Part shown: positions 26,807-36,560 of the stretch, in pieces
Position numbering within the stretch: the stretch's first letter is position 1
Layout of the letters: each line of letters starts with the position of its first letter
DNA from: Flavitalea plasmicola
GTDB taxonomy: Bacteria > Bacteroidota > Bacteroidia > Chitinophagales > Chitinophagaceae
Direction of reading: 5' to 3'
Assembly (NCBI RefSeq): GCF_030546645.1
Contig: NZ_JAUOTO010000004.1
Location: 62,001-126,000, forward strand
Length of the DNA stretch: 64,000 nt
The notes under the pieces: generated by a model
What the model was told of the DNA's origin: nothing
Database searches by the model: none
Seen by the model: the letters and a program-made list of their open reading frames with translations, nothing else
Program-made: the position numbers and the translations under genes

Positions 26807-29800
26807 ATGAGAAAGATTGTACGGATCATTAGCCCGCTGGTAACGGCGCTGGTTGTGGGCACTGCTGTGCACGCACAAGGCGACAAGGTTATCCAGCGGA
26901 TGTACCTGGTGGGGGATGGAGGAGCGCTTACAGGCGGACGGCATCCTGTATGCGATTGGTTAAAGGCGCATGTGGATTGGAACGACAGCAGCAATGTATT
27001 GATCTACCTGGGGGACAATGCTTATCCGCTGGGGATGCCGGCCCCGGGCGAAAAGGGTTATGAGGAAGCTAAAAAAGTATTGGATTACCAGGTGTCGGTG
27101 GTGGCTGGTAAGCAGGCGAGGGCATATTTTGTTCCGGGCAATCATGACTGGATGAGGGGAAGGACCGGAGGTTTGGAGCAGGAGCGGCATGAGTCTGACT
27201 ATATAAATGGTTTGGGGCTTTCCAATGTGTCCATGTTACCGGAGAATGGTTGTCCGGGGCCTGTGGAGGTAACGGTAGGGGATAAGATGGTGTTGGTGTG
27301 TATGGATAGCCAGTGGTGGCTGGAAGAGGAGAACGAGCGACCGGGAGGATTGTCCGACTGTGCATTCAAGGATCCAAAGAGTGTCATAACGGCCCTCAAG
27401 GATATCGTCAGCTCTAACCCGGATAAGTTGATCGTACTAGCCATGCATCATGCATTCTACACGCATGGAGTGCATGGGGGATATTATACTATCAAGCAGC
27501 ATATTTTTCCGCTGACAGACAGTAAGCCGGGGCTATACATTCCCTTGCCTGTGATCGGGTCTATCTATCCCCTGGCGAGGGGGGTATTCGGCAATGTGCA
27601 GGATACCCGCAATCCCCGGTATAAGGATCTCATTGAAAGCGTGGAAGATGTGATCAGGGGGCGTAAGAATGTCATTCATGTCTCCGGGCATGAGCATACT
27701 TTACAGCTGTTGGAACATGACAGCACTTTTTATATCGTGAGTGGCGCGGGGTCGGAGCACACGCGGGTGAAGAAGGGTAAAAATTCGCTTTTTGCGCATG
27801 AAGGAGTTGGGTTTGCCGTCATCGAGGTAACGGAAAGCGGGAAAAGCGCTGTGCGGTTTTTTGGGCTGCAAGCTGCGAGCCACAAGCTGCAAGCTGTGAG
27901 CCGTGAGCTGCGCGCTACGAGCGATGACTTACGAGCTGGGAGCCAAGGTTCTGGATTGGATACATGTGTGGAGCTGTATACGGGTGCATTACCTTCTGTG
28001 CCCGGGCATGAGACGGTGGCGGAAGCGGTGGCGAAGTTCCCTGATTCGATGACGGTGGCGGCGTATAAAGGTTTTGCGGCGGGAGCGGGGAAGCGGCTGT
28101 GGCTGGGCGCCAATTACCGGAAGGAATGGGCGGCGCCCGTTACGGTGCCTGTGTTCGATCTGACGGGATGGAAGCCTTTACAAAGGGGCGGTGGGAAGCA
28201 GACGCGGTCATTGCGGCTGAAGGATGCGGACGGCAAGGAGTATGTGCTCCGGGGGGTACAGAAATATATCAAGGATGATGCGTTGCCCCAGGCCCTTCAG
28301 GGAACGGGCGTTGTAAAGGACCTGGTGACGGACGGTGTGTCCGCATCTTATCCTTATGCGGCATTGTCTATTCCGCCGATGGCGGAGGCCCTGCAGATAC
28401 CGCATGCCAGTCCACGACTGGTGTATGTGCCGGATGATCCACGGCTGGGGAAATTCAGGAGCGACTTTGCGAATTTATTTTGTCTGATCGAGGAGCGGGA
28501 GCCGGGGAATGGGAAGAAGACCTATAATACGGAAGACCTGGAGAAAAAGATCAGGGAGGACAATGACAATATGGTCGATCAGAAGGCGGTGTTGCGGGCA
28601 CGGAGCCTGGATATGTTTGTCATGGATTTCGACCGGCATGAGGATCAATGGCGCTGGCTGGCGGAGGATAATGGGAAAGGAAAGACCTATTCGCCCGTAC
28701 CCCGCGATCGCGACCAACCATTCTTTATGAATGAGGGCGTATTGCCCTGGGTAGCCGGCTCGGCCTTTGTGGCGCCGCAGCTGCAGGGATTCAAGGTGAA
28801 GGCCCGCAATTTCAATACATTTAATTTCAATGCCCGCAACTTCGACCATAACTATATGACGGAGCTGACGGAGAAGGATTGGCGGGATGCTGCGAAGGCT
28901 TGCCTGGCTGTCATGACGGATTCGATGATCGAGGGGGCGTTGAAGCTGCAGCCTCTGGGGGTGCAGTCTTATTCAATGGAGTCGATCATTGCCAAATTGA
29001 AGGCGCGGAGAAAATATTATGAGAGAGAGTTGATGGGCTATTATAAGTTCCTGGCAAAGACGGTGAGTGTTTATGGAAGCGATAAGAAGGAGCTGTTCGA
29101 TGTTACGCGCGGGGATGACGGCACGTTGTCGGTGGTTGTATACAAGATAAGCAAGGATGGAGATACGAGCAAGAAATTGTTTCAGCGGGTGTTCTCAGGG
29201 AGTGAGACAAAGGAGGTGCGGTTGTATGGTCTAGGAGGGGACGATGTGTTCCGGGTGCATGGCAATGGCGGAGGTGGTATCGTCGTACGTGAGATCGGTG
29301 GTCCCGGGGATGATCATTTCGAGAATGCCTCAGGCGCCGGGGCGGGGAAGACGAAGATCTATGATCTCAGCACGGAGAAGAACACGATCAGCGGGGATGG
29401 GCATTACAAGCGCTTTCTTTCCAGTGATCCTGCCGTGAATGCGGTGAATAAGCTGGGTTTCAAGTATAATGTGCTCACCCCGTTTATCAATGTGGGGTAT
29501 AATCCGGATGACGGATTGTTCCTGGGTGCGCAGTTCTGGTATACGATGCAGGGATTTCATAAGAATCCCTATAAGCAGCTGCATTATTTCTCCCTGCTCC
29601 ATGCATTGTCCACGAAGGCGTATGTTTTTAAGTACAATTTCGAGGCCATCGACGCGATTGGGAAGACGGATCTTCTGGCGCATGTTGTTGCCAGGGCGCC
29701 GGAGAATACGATCAACTTCTTCGGGCTTGGCAATGGCACTGTCTATGATAAGAACCAGAAGGAAGGGATCCGCTATTATCGTGCGCGGTTCAATCAATAT

Positions 29801-30526
29801 GATGCGGACCTGCAGGTGCGCAAGCGGTTTGGCAATGTATTCCAGCTGGCGGCGGGGCCTGCTTTCGAATATGTCACGCTGGATAGTGTGGAGAATACGG
29901 ACAGATTTATCAATCATACTGAATTGAACGGGCTGGACCGGGCGACCCTGTATTCTTCGAAGTCCTATGTGGGCGGCAAGATGACAGCGGTGGTAGATAA
30001 CCGTAATAACAAGGTGAATCCCAGCCGGGGCATGTACTGGGAGACGAATTTCGGCAGCTACGGGGGGCTTACGGATGCAAGCCGGCGTTTCTCCCAGCTG
30101 AATTCCGACGTATCGTTGTATATGAGCTTTAACAGCCGGGCTAATGTGGTGATCGCGACGCGGGTAGGGTATGGGAAGACGTTCGGCAATTTTGAGTTCT
30201 TCCAGGCGCAGTTCCTGGGGGCGACGGAGAATTTGAGAGGCTATCGAAAGTTCCGTTTTGCGGGGGATCAGTCGTTCTATCACAATATCGATCTCCGGAT
30301 AAAGCTGGCGGAGTTTCGTACCTATCTTTTTCCGGGGTCATTTGGGCTCCAGCTGTTCAATGATGTGGGAAGGGTTTGGTTGAAAGGGGAGAAGAACGAT
30401 TCGTGGCATGATGGATATGGGGGAGGTTTTTGGATAAGTCCTTTGAAGCGATTTGTATTGTCGGCCAATTATGGACAGGGTACTGAAGGAGGGGTGGTGT
30501 TGGTGAAGCTGGGGTGGCAGTATTAG
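26807..30526 (+). CDS. Exported calcineurin-like phosphoesterase fused to a C-terminal outer membrane barrel
   Basis: In this 1239-residue protein the signal peptide is about 1-23 (ending VHA). A calcineurin-like metallophosphoesterase domain follows (about 30-320) with DGG near Asp37, GDN at 69-71, GNHDW at 111-115, MHH near 215, and GHEH at 294-297, so the two-metal site looks complete. Residues 354-379 are encoded by the 7-base repeat and act as a linker. The middle part (about 400-850) is unassigned. The last 350 residues are beta-rich and end in SANYGQGTEGGVVLVKLGWQY, like BamA/surface-antigen barrels, so the enzyme would be tethered to the outer membrane. The start ATG 26807 lies just after the previous stop; the open frame upstream is a shadow. 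Confidence 0.85.
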   Translation: MRKIVRIISPLVTALVVGTAVHAQGDKVIQRMYLVGDGGALTGGRHPVCDWLKAHVDWNDSSNVLIYLGDNAYPLGMPAPGEKGYEEAKKVLDYQVSVVAGKQARAYFVPGNHDWMRGRTGGLEQERHESDYINGLGLSNVSMLPENGCPGPVEVTVGDKMVLVCMDSQWWLEEENERPGGLSDCAFKDPKSVITALKDIVSSNPDKLIVLAMHHAFYTHGVHGGYYTIKQHIFPLTDSKPGLYIPLPVIGSIYPLARGVFGNVQDTRNPRYKDLIESVEDVIRGRKNVIHVSGHEHTLQLLEHDSTFYIVSGAGSEHTRVKKGKNSLFAHEGVGFAVIEVTESGKSAVRFFGLQAASHKLQAVSRELRATSDDLRAGSQGSGLDTCVELYTGALPSVPGHETVAEAVAKFPDSMTVAAYKGFAAGAGKRLWLGANYRKEWAAPVTVPVFDLTGWKPLQRGGGKQTRSLRLKDADGKEYVLRGVQKYIKDDALPQALQGTGVVKDLVTDGVSASYPYAALSIPPMAEALQIPHASPRLVYVPDDPRLGKFRSDFANLFCLIEEREPGNGKKTYNTEDLEKKIREDNDNMVDQKAVLRARSLDMFVMDFDRHEDQWRWLAEDNGKGKTYSPVPRDRDQPFFMNEGVLPWVAGSAFVAPQLQGFKVKARNFNTFNFNARNFDHNYMTELTEKDWRDAAKACLAVMTDSMIEGALKLQPLGVQSYSMESIIAKLKARRKYYERELMGYYKFLAKTVSVYGSDKKELFDVTRGDDGTLSVVVYKISKDGDTSKKLFQRVFSGSETKEVRLYGLGGDDVFRVHGNGGGGIVVREIGGPGDDHFENASGAGAGKTKIYDLSTEKNTISGDGHYKRFLSSDPAVNAVNKLGFKYNVLTPFINVGYNPDDGLFLGAQFWYTMQGFHKNPYKQLHYFSLLHALSTKAYVFKYNFEAIDAIGKTDLLAHVVARAPENTINFFGLGNGTVYDKNQKEGIRYYRARFNQYDADLQVRKRFGNVFQLAAGPAFEYVTLDSVENTDRFINHTELNGLDRATLYSSKSYVGGKMTAVVDNRNNKVNPSRGMYWETNFGSYGGLTDASRRFSQLNSDVSLYMSFNSRANVVIATRVGYGKTFGNFEFFQAQFLGATENLRGYRKFRFAGDQSFYHNIDLRIKLAEFRTYLFPGSFGLQLFNDVGRVWLKGEKNDSWHDGYGGGFWISPLKRFVLSANYGQGTEGGVVLVKLGWQY
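27866..27942 (+). repeat. Heptamer tandem repeat inside the phosphoesterase gene (11 units)
   Basis: Eleven 7-base units keep strict register from 27866 to 27942, starting CTGCAAG, CTGCGAG, CCACAAG, CTGCAAG, CTGTGAG and becoming more degenerate toward the 3' end. They are translated in frame as LQAASHKLQAVSRELRAT and so on, between the enzyme domain and the rest of the protein. This is the longest of the three copies. Confidence 0.9.
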
Positions 30527-30657
30527 GTGATGCAACCGGACGGTGTTGTATCATATGCGAACAAAGCAGTATTGCTAAAAAAGCTATAGATTTTTGATAG
30601 TCAGTGGATTAGGTTTTTTGCCTCTTTTTTGCAGCAGGACCAGCGTAATCTTTCTTT

Positions 30658-33093
30658 ATGCTGAAAAACAATTTGAAACTACTTGTCCGCAGCCTCTGGC
30701 GGAATAAGTCTTTTTCCCTGTTGAATATCCTGGGACTGGCAGTGGGGATTGCCGTGAGCCTATTGATCTTTTTGCTGATCCGTTATGAGCTGAGCGTTGA
30801 CACCTGGCATTCGAAAAGGGATCGTATCTACCGGGTGGTCTCTGTGGAGTATTACCGAAATGGGACCACTGATTATGACGGCTGTGCTCCCACGCCACTT
30901 GCGGATGCCTTACGTCGTGAATTTCCCCAGGCAGAGCAGGTGGCGCATGTGTGGAGGGCGGGAAGATGGCCATTCATATTGCCGGGAAGCGCAGGCAGTG
31001 ATGAGAAGCAGATGAGGGTAGATAATATTTATTTTGCGGACACGCCTTTATTCAAAATTTTCGACATTCCCTGGCTGGCGGGCAATCCGGGCACCGCATT
31101 AAAGGAAACGTACACTATGGCTATTTCCCGCAGTGTAGCGGACAGCTGGTTTGGACATTGGCAGGATGCGATAGGCAAGACCGTTCTCCAGGGAGAGGAT
31201 CGCAGGCCATTCCGGGTGACGGGAGTTATGGAGGATGCACCGCCGAATACCGACATCCCTTTAAACGTGGTATTGTCCTATGCCACTTACAGGGCCTGGA
31301 ATGAAAAGGAACTGGCCGATCCTACGAGCTGGGATAATTTCAGCACTTCTTCCCAATGTTTTTTCCTTCTGCGCAAGGGGCAGTCGATCGCGTCGATGGA
31401 AGCCCGGCTGCCGCAATTTGTAGCCACGCATTTTACACCGCTATATGCTCATTCCGACAGCCGGGACTCCTGCTTTTTCCAGCCTTTGAAAGAGATGCAT
31501 TTCGCTGCCGACCTGAATCGATTTGGTAAGCCCGGCTGGTCTTATGCCGAGCTATGGTCGATGGGATTGATAGGTGGATTTCTGCTTGTGGTAGCTTGTA
31601 TCAATTTTATCAACCTGGCTACGGCCCAATCGTTGGGCCGTGCTAAAGAAGTAGGCGTAAGAAAAGTGCTGGGAAGTAACCGGCGTCAATTGCTGGCGGG
31701 CTTTCTTGGTGAGACGGCCCTCCTTGTGCTGCTGGCGTTGGTGTTGGGATGTATATTGACGAAGATGGCCTTGCCTGCTTTGAGTCTCATGCTGGAGAAG
31801 CCTGTTGTGCTGGATGGTTCCTGGCCAATTGTGGTTTTCCTGTTGATCACGGGGATATCAGTCACCATGCTGGCGGGGTTTTACCCGGGGGTGGTGCTTA
31901 GCCGTTTTAACCCGATCAGCGCTTTTAAGGGCAAGCTCAATGCGAGGGTGGCCGGAGGGCTTTCTTTGCGAAGGGGATTACTGGTAATGCAATTTACTAT
32001 TGCGCAGCTTCTGATCATCGGGACGCTGGTGATCGTGCGGCAGATGGATTTTTTCCGCAGCCGCCCGATGGGTTTTGAACGGAAGGCCGTAGCTCTTGTC
32101 AACCTTCCCGGGAGTAAGGACGGCATTATGAAGAATGCTTATTTCCAGCACAAGGCGCTGCAGGTGCAAGGGATCACATCGGTCAGCCTTTGCAGTAGTG
32201 CACCGTCCACTTACGGGAACGGGTCAAGCCATTTCACTTTCGAGCGTCATTCCCACCCCGAGGGATTCGAGCTGGTGCATCGCGCGGGTGATTCGGCATA
32301 TCTTTCGTTATTCCATATTGCGTTAGTGGCGGGCCGTCTGCCTTATAGCTCTGATACGAGCAGGGAGGAGGAGTGTCTTTTTAATGAGACGGTAGTCCGG
32401 ATGCTGGGACTGACCCCTTCGGCAGTACTGGGTAAGCATCTCCAGGTGGGGTCGCAGCAAAAACAGATCGCTGTTGTAGGAGTGGTACGGGACTTTAACC
32501 ACAGCTCCTTACGGGAGAAGATCGCACCGCTGGCGATCTTCTCATCCGCCAGTCGATTTGGCACCCTGGCCGTGAAGCTGGACCCATCAAGGATGCGGCA
32601 TGCTTTGACACAGCTGCAGGCCGCCTTTGCAGAGACCTATCCGGGAAACTTTTTTGATGCCACCTTTCTTGAAGAAGAAGTGGCCGATTATTATCATGCA
32701 GAGAGGATCGCGTCGACGTTGTTCAAGCTATTCGCGGCGCTGGCTATTTTTATTTCCTGCCTGGGTCTTTATGGACTGGTGTCCTTTATGGCAGTGCAGA
32801 AGACCAAGGAAGTGGGAGTTCGAAAAGTATTGGGTGCATCTGTGTTGGATATCGTTTATCTGTTCTCGACGGAATTTGCGCTGGTGATCGGCATTGCTTT
32901 TCTAATTGCTGCGCCGGTAGGTTATTATTTTATGCAGCACTGGTTGTCGGGCTACCATTATCACATGCGATTGGGGTGGGAGGTATTTGCGGCGGCGATC
33001 TTATCGTCTGTCGTCATCGCATGGGTCACTGTGGGGTACAAGGCGGTGAAAGCGGCGCTGGCCAATCCTGTAAAGAGTCTGAGGACTGAGTAG
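30658..33093 (+). CDS. MacB/FtsX-type ABC transporter permease
   Basis: This 811-residue inner membrane protein has the double MacB_PCD-FtsX layout common in Bacteroidota. The N-terminal helix (about 20-40) lies within NKSFSLLNILGLAVGIAVSL, followed by a large periplasmic domain (about 45-285), three helices around 290-420, a second periplasmic domain (about 455-665) and three C-terminal helices (about 675-800). The FtsX signature EVGVRKVLGSNRRQLL occurs in the first half, and EVGVRKVLGASVLDIV in the second. No ATPase gene is adjacent, which is usual for these orphan permeases. They are thought to move or sense envelope substrates such as lipids, peptides or antibiotics. The substrate is unknown. 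Confidence 0.92.
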   Translation: MLKNNLKLLVRSLWRNKSFSLLNILGLAVGIAVSLLIFLLIRYELSVDTWHSKRDRIYRVVSVEYYRNGTTDYDGCAPTPLADALRREFPQAEQVAHVWRAGRWPFILPGSAGSDEKQMRVDNIYFADTPLFKIFDIPWLAGNPGTALKETYTMAISRSVADSWFGHWQDAIGKTVLQGEDRRPFRVTGVMEDAPPNTDIPLNVVLSYATYRAWNEKELADPTSWDNFSTSSQCFFLLRKGQSIASMEARLPQFVATHFTPLYAHSDSRDSCFFQPLKEMHFAADLNRFGKPGWSYAELWSMGLIGGFLLVVACINFINLATAQSLGRAKEVGVRKVLGSNRRQLLAGFLGETALLVLLALVLGCILTKMALPALSLMLEKPVVLDGSWPIVVFLLITGISVTMLAGFYPGVVLSRFNPISAFKGKLNARVAGGLSLRRGLLVMQFTIAQLLIIGTLVIVRQMDFFRSRPMGFERKAVALVNLPGSKDGIMKNAYFQHKALQVQGITSVSLCSSAPSTYGNGSSHFTFERHSHPEGFELVHRAGDSAYLSLFHIALVAGRLPYSSDTSREEECLFNETVVRMLGLTPSAVLGKHLQVGSQQKQIAVVGVVRDFNHSSLREKIAPLAIFSSASRFGTLAVKLDPSRMRHALTQLQAAFAETYPGNFFDATFLEEEVADYYHAERIASTLFKLFAALAIFISCLGLYGLVSFMAVQKTKEVGVRKVLGASVLDIVYLFSTEFALVIGIAFLIAAPVGYYFMQHWLSGYHYHMRLGWEVFAAAILSSVVIAWVTVGYKAVKAALANPVKSLRTE

Positions 33094-33100
33094 AAATAAG

Positions 33101-33123
33101 CCGCCCCACGGGGGGTGGGGCGG
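33101..33123. terminator. GC-rich hairpin between convergent genes
   Basis: A 9-bp perfect stem (CCGCCCCAC with GTGGGGCGG) has a five-G loop. It lies 7 bases after the ABC permease stop and 35 bases from the 3' end of the convergent metallopeptidase gene. It has no clear T tract on either strand. It probably ends or protects both messengers. Confidence 0.45.
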
Positions 33124-33158
33124 GTGTTGAGCAGCACAGGGTGAAGAAGTAAGGGGGC

Positions 33159-34553
33159 TTAGAAAATCGTAGCGGGCTGTCTGCAATAGTTCTTTATTTT
33201 ATCCATGGCCGCGAGGAGGCGGATGGGTGAGGCGGCGAGGTCGGCCTGCACCAGGGTGCGGAGGGCGGCGCGGTGGTTGGTGAAATATTCCGTGTAAGCT
33301 CTCGGCTGACGGTCGGGATGGTGTCTGTCGTAATCAGCTTTGTAGTCGGCGTCGGACATACTAAAATGGGTAACCAGGTCCAGTATGGCAAAGGGAAGCA
33401 TACTGGAGGTCCTGGAGGCGTCGGCCTGTCCTGCAGGACTGGCATTGTATTCTTCCATTTTCAGGGCAAGCCGGTTGCATGAATAGGTCAGAAAACGGTT
33501 CATGCGGCCATCGTGCATGGCATTGGCAGAGAAGCCGATGAAGGAAAAGGCTGTATCCTTGTTGAGATAAGCGTTGTCCCAGTAAAAGCTGTAAAAGGCC
33601 GTGGATGTATTTTCACAAAAAAGCAGGTAGAAACCGGGTATATCCCTCCAGGGGAACTGAAAGATGGCGACCTGTACTCCATTGACAAGGACCGGATTGC
33701 CGTGGCTATCCCTGAGATCGACGCGGGTCCTGGTGGGTACGGCGTTGAGGGTGGCATCGCCTGCGAGGACGGAGCGGCCTTCGACGAAGTAACGAAGGTT
33801 GGGATTTGCCATGACGGCATACATATTATCCATGCCGGGCCTGTTGAGCGTATATCCGTAGAAGGTAGCTAATCCTTCATTGATGGATAACTCCTGGTCG
33901 CCTAACAATTCCACGACGGAATGGCCGCCGTCTGCGCCGTATGCGATGAAACCGCTGGATGTTGCGGGCCATTTGCTTTCATATCCCACCCATTGCGTAT
34001 GGGATGTTTCATGGAGCACCACTTCATCGATGGCAAGGTTGCCGCCGGCCCGGCGGGACTGGTCAACCTCCAGCTGATGTTCTCCTAAGCCAACATAACC
34101 GAGGTAGCGGCCGGGAGTGCTGGGAAGGCTCTTGGCGGCGGGCCATATGTAAAGCTTGTGATCATTGTCGTCAATACGGGTGCCCAATTTAGTATTGCCG
34201 TCGGTGAGGGCTGTGCGGTCGTCCACCAGGAAATACTGTAGGTCCACTGTTCGGTCGGAGTTGTTGAAGATCTTGTCTCTTTGGATGAACACGGGGGTGC
34301 CTGCCTGCAGGAGACCATATACGTATTTCAGCCGGGGAAGGGGCATGGCCAGGAAGGTGGCTTCGTTGGCGGCAGTCAGCTGTACGGCGGAATAGCCGCC
34401 GGGCATATCGGTGGTTTGACCGAGGCCGGGAAAGCTGGCGCTGATGGTGGCTGTCGGCGCCGCGAAGTAGATGCTGACTGTCTGTGAAAGACCTTTGGCG
34501 GTGATGGATAGCAGCAGTATTGCCGCGCATCCTATTTGTTTTAGTTTTGACAT
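33159..34553 (-). CDS. Exported zincin-like metallopeptidase (HExxH)
   Basis: In this 464-residue protein a signal peptide (about 1-23, ending GLSQ) precedes an N-terminal beta-rich region. The active-site motif HETSH lies at 181-185, and a downstream NEGLATF (Glu226) could supply the third zinc ligand, as in gluzincins. I cannot place it in a named peptidase family. It is the last gene of a nine-gene minus-strand series, 11 bases after the preceding gene, and so is probably co-expressed with the paralogous secreted proteins and the papain-like amidase. The substrate is unknown. The HExxH call is from sequence; activity is inferred. Confidence 0.75.
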   Translation of the reverse strand: MSKLKQIGCAAILLLSITAKGLSQTVSIYFAAPTATISASFPGLGQTTDMPGGYSAVQLTAANEATFLAMPLPRLKYVYGLLQAGTPVFIQRDKIFNNSDRTVDLQYFLVDDRTALTDGNTKLGTRIDDNDHKLYIWPAAKSLPSTPGRYLGYVGLGEHQLEVDQSRRAGGNLAIDEVVLHETSHTQWVGYESKWPATSSGFIAYGADGGHSVVELLGDQELSINEGLATFYGYTLNRPGMDNMYAVMANPNLRYFVEGRSVLAGDATLNAVPTRTRVDLRDSHGNPVLVNGVQVAIFQFPWRDIPGFYLLFCENTSTAFYSFYWDNAYLNKDTAFSFIGFSANAMHDGRMNRFLTYSCNRLALKMEEYNASPAGQADASRTSSMLPFAILDLVTHFSMSDADYKADYDRHHPDRQPRAYTEYFTNHRAALRTLVQADLAASPIRLLAAMDKIKNYCRQPATIF

Positions 34554-34564
34554 GATAATAGTTT

Positions 34565-36526
34565 TTAAGCGTTTGGTATGGCATCGACGAAGACGATGGC
34601 GTCATGGGCGGAGACCTTGTCCGACGAGCGCGTCTGGTTGTTGTTTAATTTCCATTCGACCTGGTATTTGTAGTCGAAGCTGTCGGCCGGCAAAAGGAAA
34701 TCCACTTTTTCCGAGAGCTGGCTCTTTGAAGGATTTAGGGTGACTACTTTGGACAGTTCGTTGCCATTCAGGGTATAGAATAATTTCACCGTAATGAGCC
34801 GGATGCCGTTGGTGCTTACGGCGGTGGGATCTGCCGTGAATTCCACTGAGCGTTTCTGGTAGGGAGGGGCCAGGTCGATGGCGCCGCTGGTGCTTTTCTG
34901 CAAGGGAACGCTGACGCTCTGGCCACCGAAGAAGCTCCATTCCGCCTCGTATTCATAGTCCATCCATTTTTTCCTGTCGTTGTCTCCTTTGTAGCCATAG
35001 ACCATTTTGAAATTATTACCTTCTTTATTGAAGTTGTTCCTGTCGATGCGGACTTCCTGGTTGGTGACATCGCCGCTCTCATGCGTCTTTTTCATCCGCA
35101 GGTTCACGAAGTTGACGAACTGGCCAAAGTCCTGGGCGTTCATTCCGTCCACGAAGGCCGTCAGCTCCCTTTGTATGTACAGGGGGTCGTCCAGGTTGGC
35201 CTGGCGAAAAACGGTAGGGTCATTCATGAAGCTGGTGAGGTCGCCGATGTTCTCGTCGAAGCGCATGTCGAGGTTGTCCGCCGTGGATTTGTTGAGGTCA
35301 ATTTTGAAGGTGCCCTGTTGATGAATATGTTTCATCTCAAAGGTGGCTACGATGGCGAAGGCGGGTCCGCTGTTGTCTGCGGCTCTGTTGTTGGTACTGT
35401 TGCCGGCCGTGCTGCCGGCGGGCGGTGCAGGTGCGGCATCTCCTCTTATCCTGGCGGCTGTGGTAGGGGGTGTAGAGTCATTGGGGGCCCGGGTGGTGGT
35501 AGCGGTTGTTGCCGGCGTTGTGGTGCCGGGGTTAGGCCCACCGGGTGTGGTTGTGCCGGAGGCGGCGTTGTTGCGTGCGGCCTCTTCGCGGTTGTTGCGC
35601 AGCATGGTGGTGGCCCTGTCCAGGAGGCTGCTTTGTCCGCCGGCGGCGGCTGTGAGGTCGCCGATGCCGGGGGTGCCGGAGCCATTGAGGGGAGAGAACA
35701 TCATGTCAGCGATCTTGTTATATGCTGTCGTGATCAGGGCTTCCATTTTTTCATCTTCTCCTACCTGGGTCACTTTGATGGCGCCGCTTTTTACCAGGTC
35801 GTCGAAAGCGCCTTTGATCTCGGCTGCCAGGTAGGTGGATGCAAGGCCTACGGCAAAAGCTTTATGATCATAGATCTGGTCGAAGTTGGCTTCGATGACC
35901 GCCTTTTTAGGCGAGCGATAGCCGGTGATCTCCATTTCGAAGGTGAAGCTGATGTCGGGCGCCGTGGTCTTGAATGATTCCCATAGGATCTTGGCTCCTT
36001 GTTTAGTGAGCTGGATGGAGACGGCAGCTTTTTCATTATCGAGGATCGGGGCGTTGCCCAGTCCCACGACCTGCTTGCTCAAGCCTCCCTGGGGGTCTTT
36101 GAAAGAGGAGACGATGCCGAACTTCCCGGATTTGTACACTACGGGCCCCTGGATCGTGGCCCCGGATCTTATGCGCTGGAGAGCCCTTTGCGCTTCGCGG
36201 ATCTGATCCTGGGTGACGCTGAGCTCTACCACGGCGTGCACGATACCTCCGCCATCACCTTCGGTGGCGGCGGGCTGGTCGGCGGCGGATGTCGCGTTGG
36301 AGACATAGCGCAGGAAGGAGAACTGCGGCTTGCCGTTGGCGTCTTTGGCGAGATGCGGCTTATCGGAGACATAGTAATATACCATTTCGTTGGTGATATC
36401 CGGGAACAGGGTGAGCTCTCCCGCCCTCACCGGCTTGTCGAGATTGATCTGTTGTCCCCTGGCGAAGACGGCTACGCAGAAAAAGCAGCATAGCGCCAAG
36501 AATCTGATGATGGATCTTTTTTTCAT
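34565..36526 (-). CDS. Secreted protein of the local paralogous family (copy A)
   Basis: This 653-residue exported protein has signal peptide MKKRSIIRFLALCCFFCVAV and onward, ending ARGQ. It shares its layout with the products at 36561, 39994 and 41739: an early VYYYVSDKPHLAKD segment, a helix region, GPVVYKSGKFGIVSSF, GNAPILDNEKAAVSIQLTKQ (157-176), PDISFTFEMEITGY (190-203), a mid-domain, and C-terminal beta-sandwich-like strands. A Thr/Pro/Ala/Gly-rich linker (about 316-387) splits the two halves and is special to this copy. No named family was recognised. The start was set at MKKRS, where a typical signal peptide begins; a 40-codon upstream extension is rejected. Function unknown. Confidence 0.8.
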   Translation of the reverse strand: MKKRSIIRFLALCCFFCVAVFARGQQINLDKPVRAGELTLFPDITNEMVYYYVSDKPHLAKDANGKPQFSFLRYVSNATSAADQPAATEGDGGGIVHAVVELSVTQDQIREAQRALQRIRSGATIQGPVVYKSGKFGIVSSFKDPQGGLSKQVVGLGNAPILDNEKAAVSIQLTKQGAKILWESFKTTAPDISFTFEMEITGYRSPKKAVIEANFDQIYDHKAFAVGLASTYLAAEIKGAFDDLVKSGAIKVTQVGEDEKMEALITTAYNKIADMMFSPLNGSGTPGIGDLTAAAGGQSSLLDRATTMLRNNREEAARNNAASGTTTPGGPNPGTTTPATTATTTRAPNDSTPPTTAARIRGDAAPAPPAGSTAGNSTNNRAADNSGPAFAIVATFEMKHIHQQGTFKIDLNKSTADNLDMRFDENIGDLTSFMNDPTVFRQANLDDPLYIQRELTAFVDGMNAQDFGQFVNFVNLRMKKTHESGDVTNQEVRIDRNNFNKEGNNFKMVYGYKGDNDRKKWMDYEYEAEWSFFGGQSVSVPLQKSTSGAIDLAPPYQKRSVEFTADPTAVSTNGIRLITVKLFYTLNGNELSKVVTLNPSKSQLSEKVDFLLPADSFDYKYQVEWKLNNNQTRSSDKVSAHDAIVFVDAIPNA

Positions 36527-36560
36527 AACTATTTTTTTATGGGTGTCGTTAACCTGTTGT

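Noticed and set aside
35081-35977. 298-codon plus-strand open frame opposite the copy A secreted protein
   Set aside because: Cys/Gly/Val-rich composition with no family similarity; it is the complement of a well-supported gene with signal peptide and paralogues.
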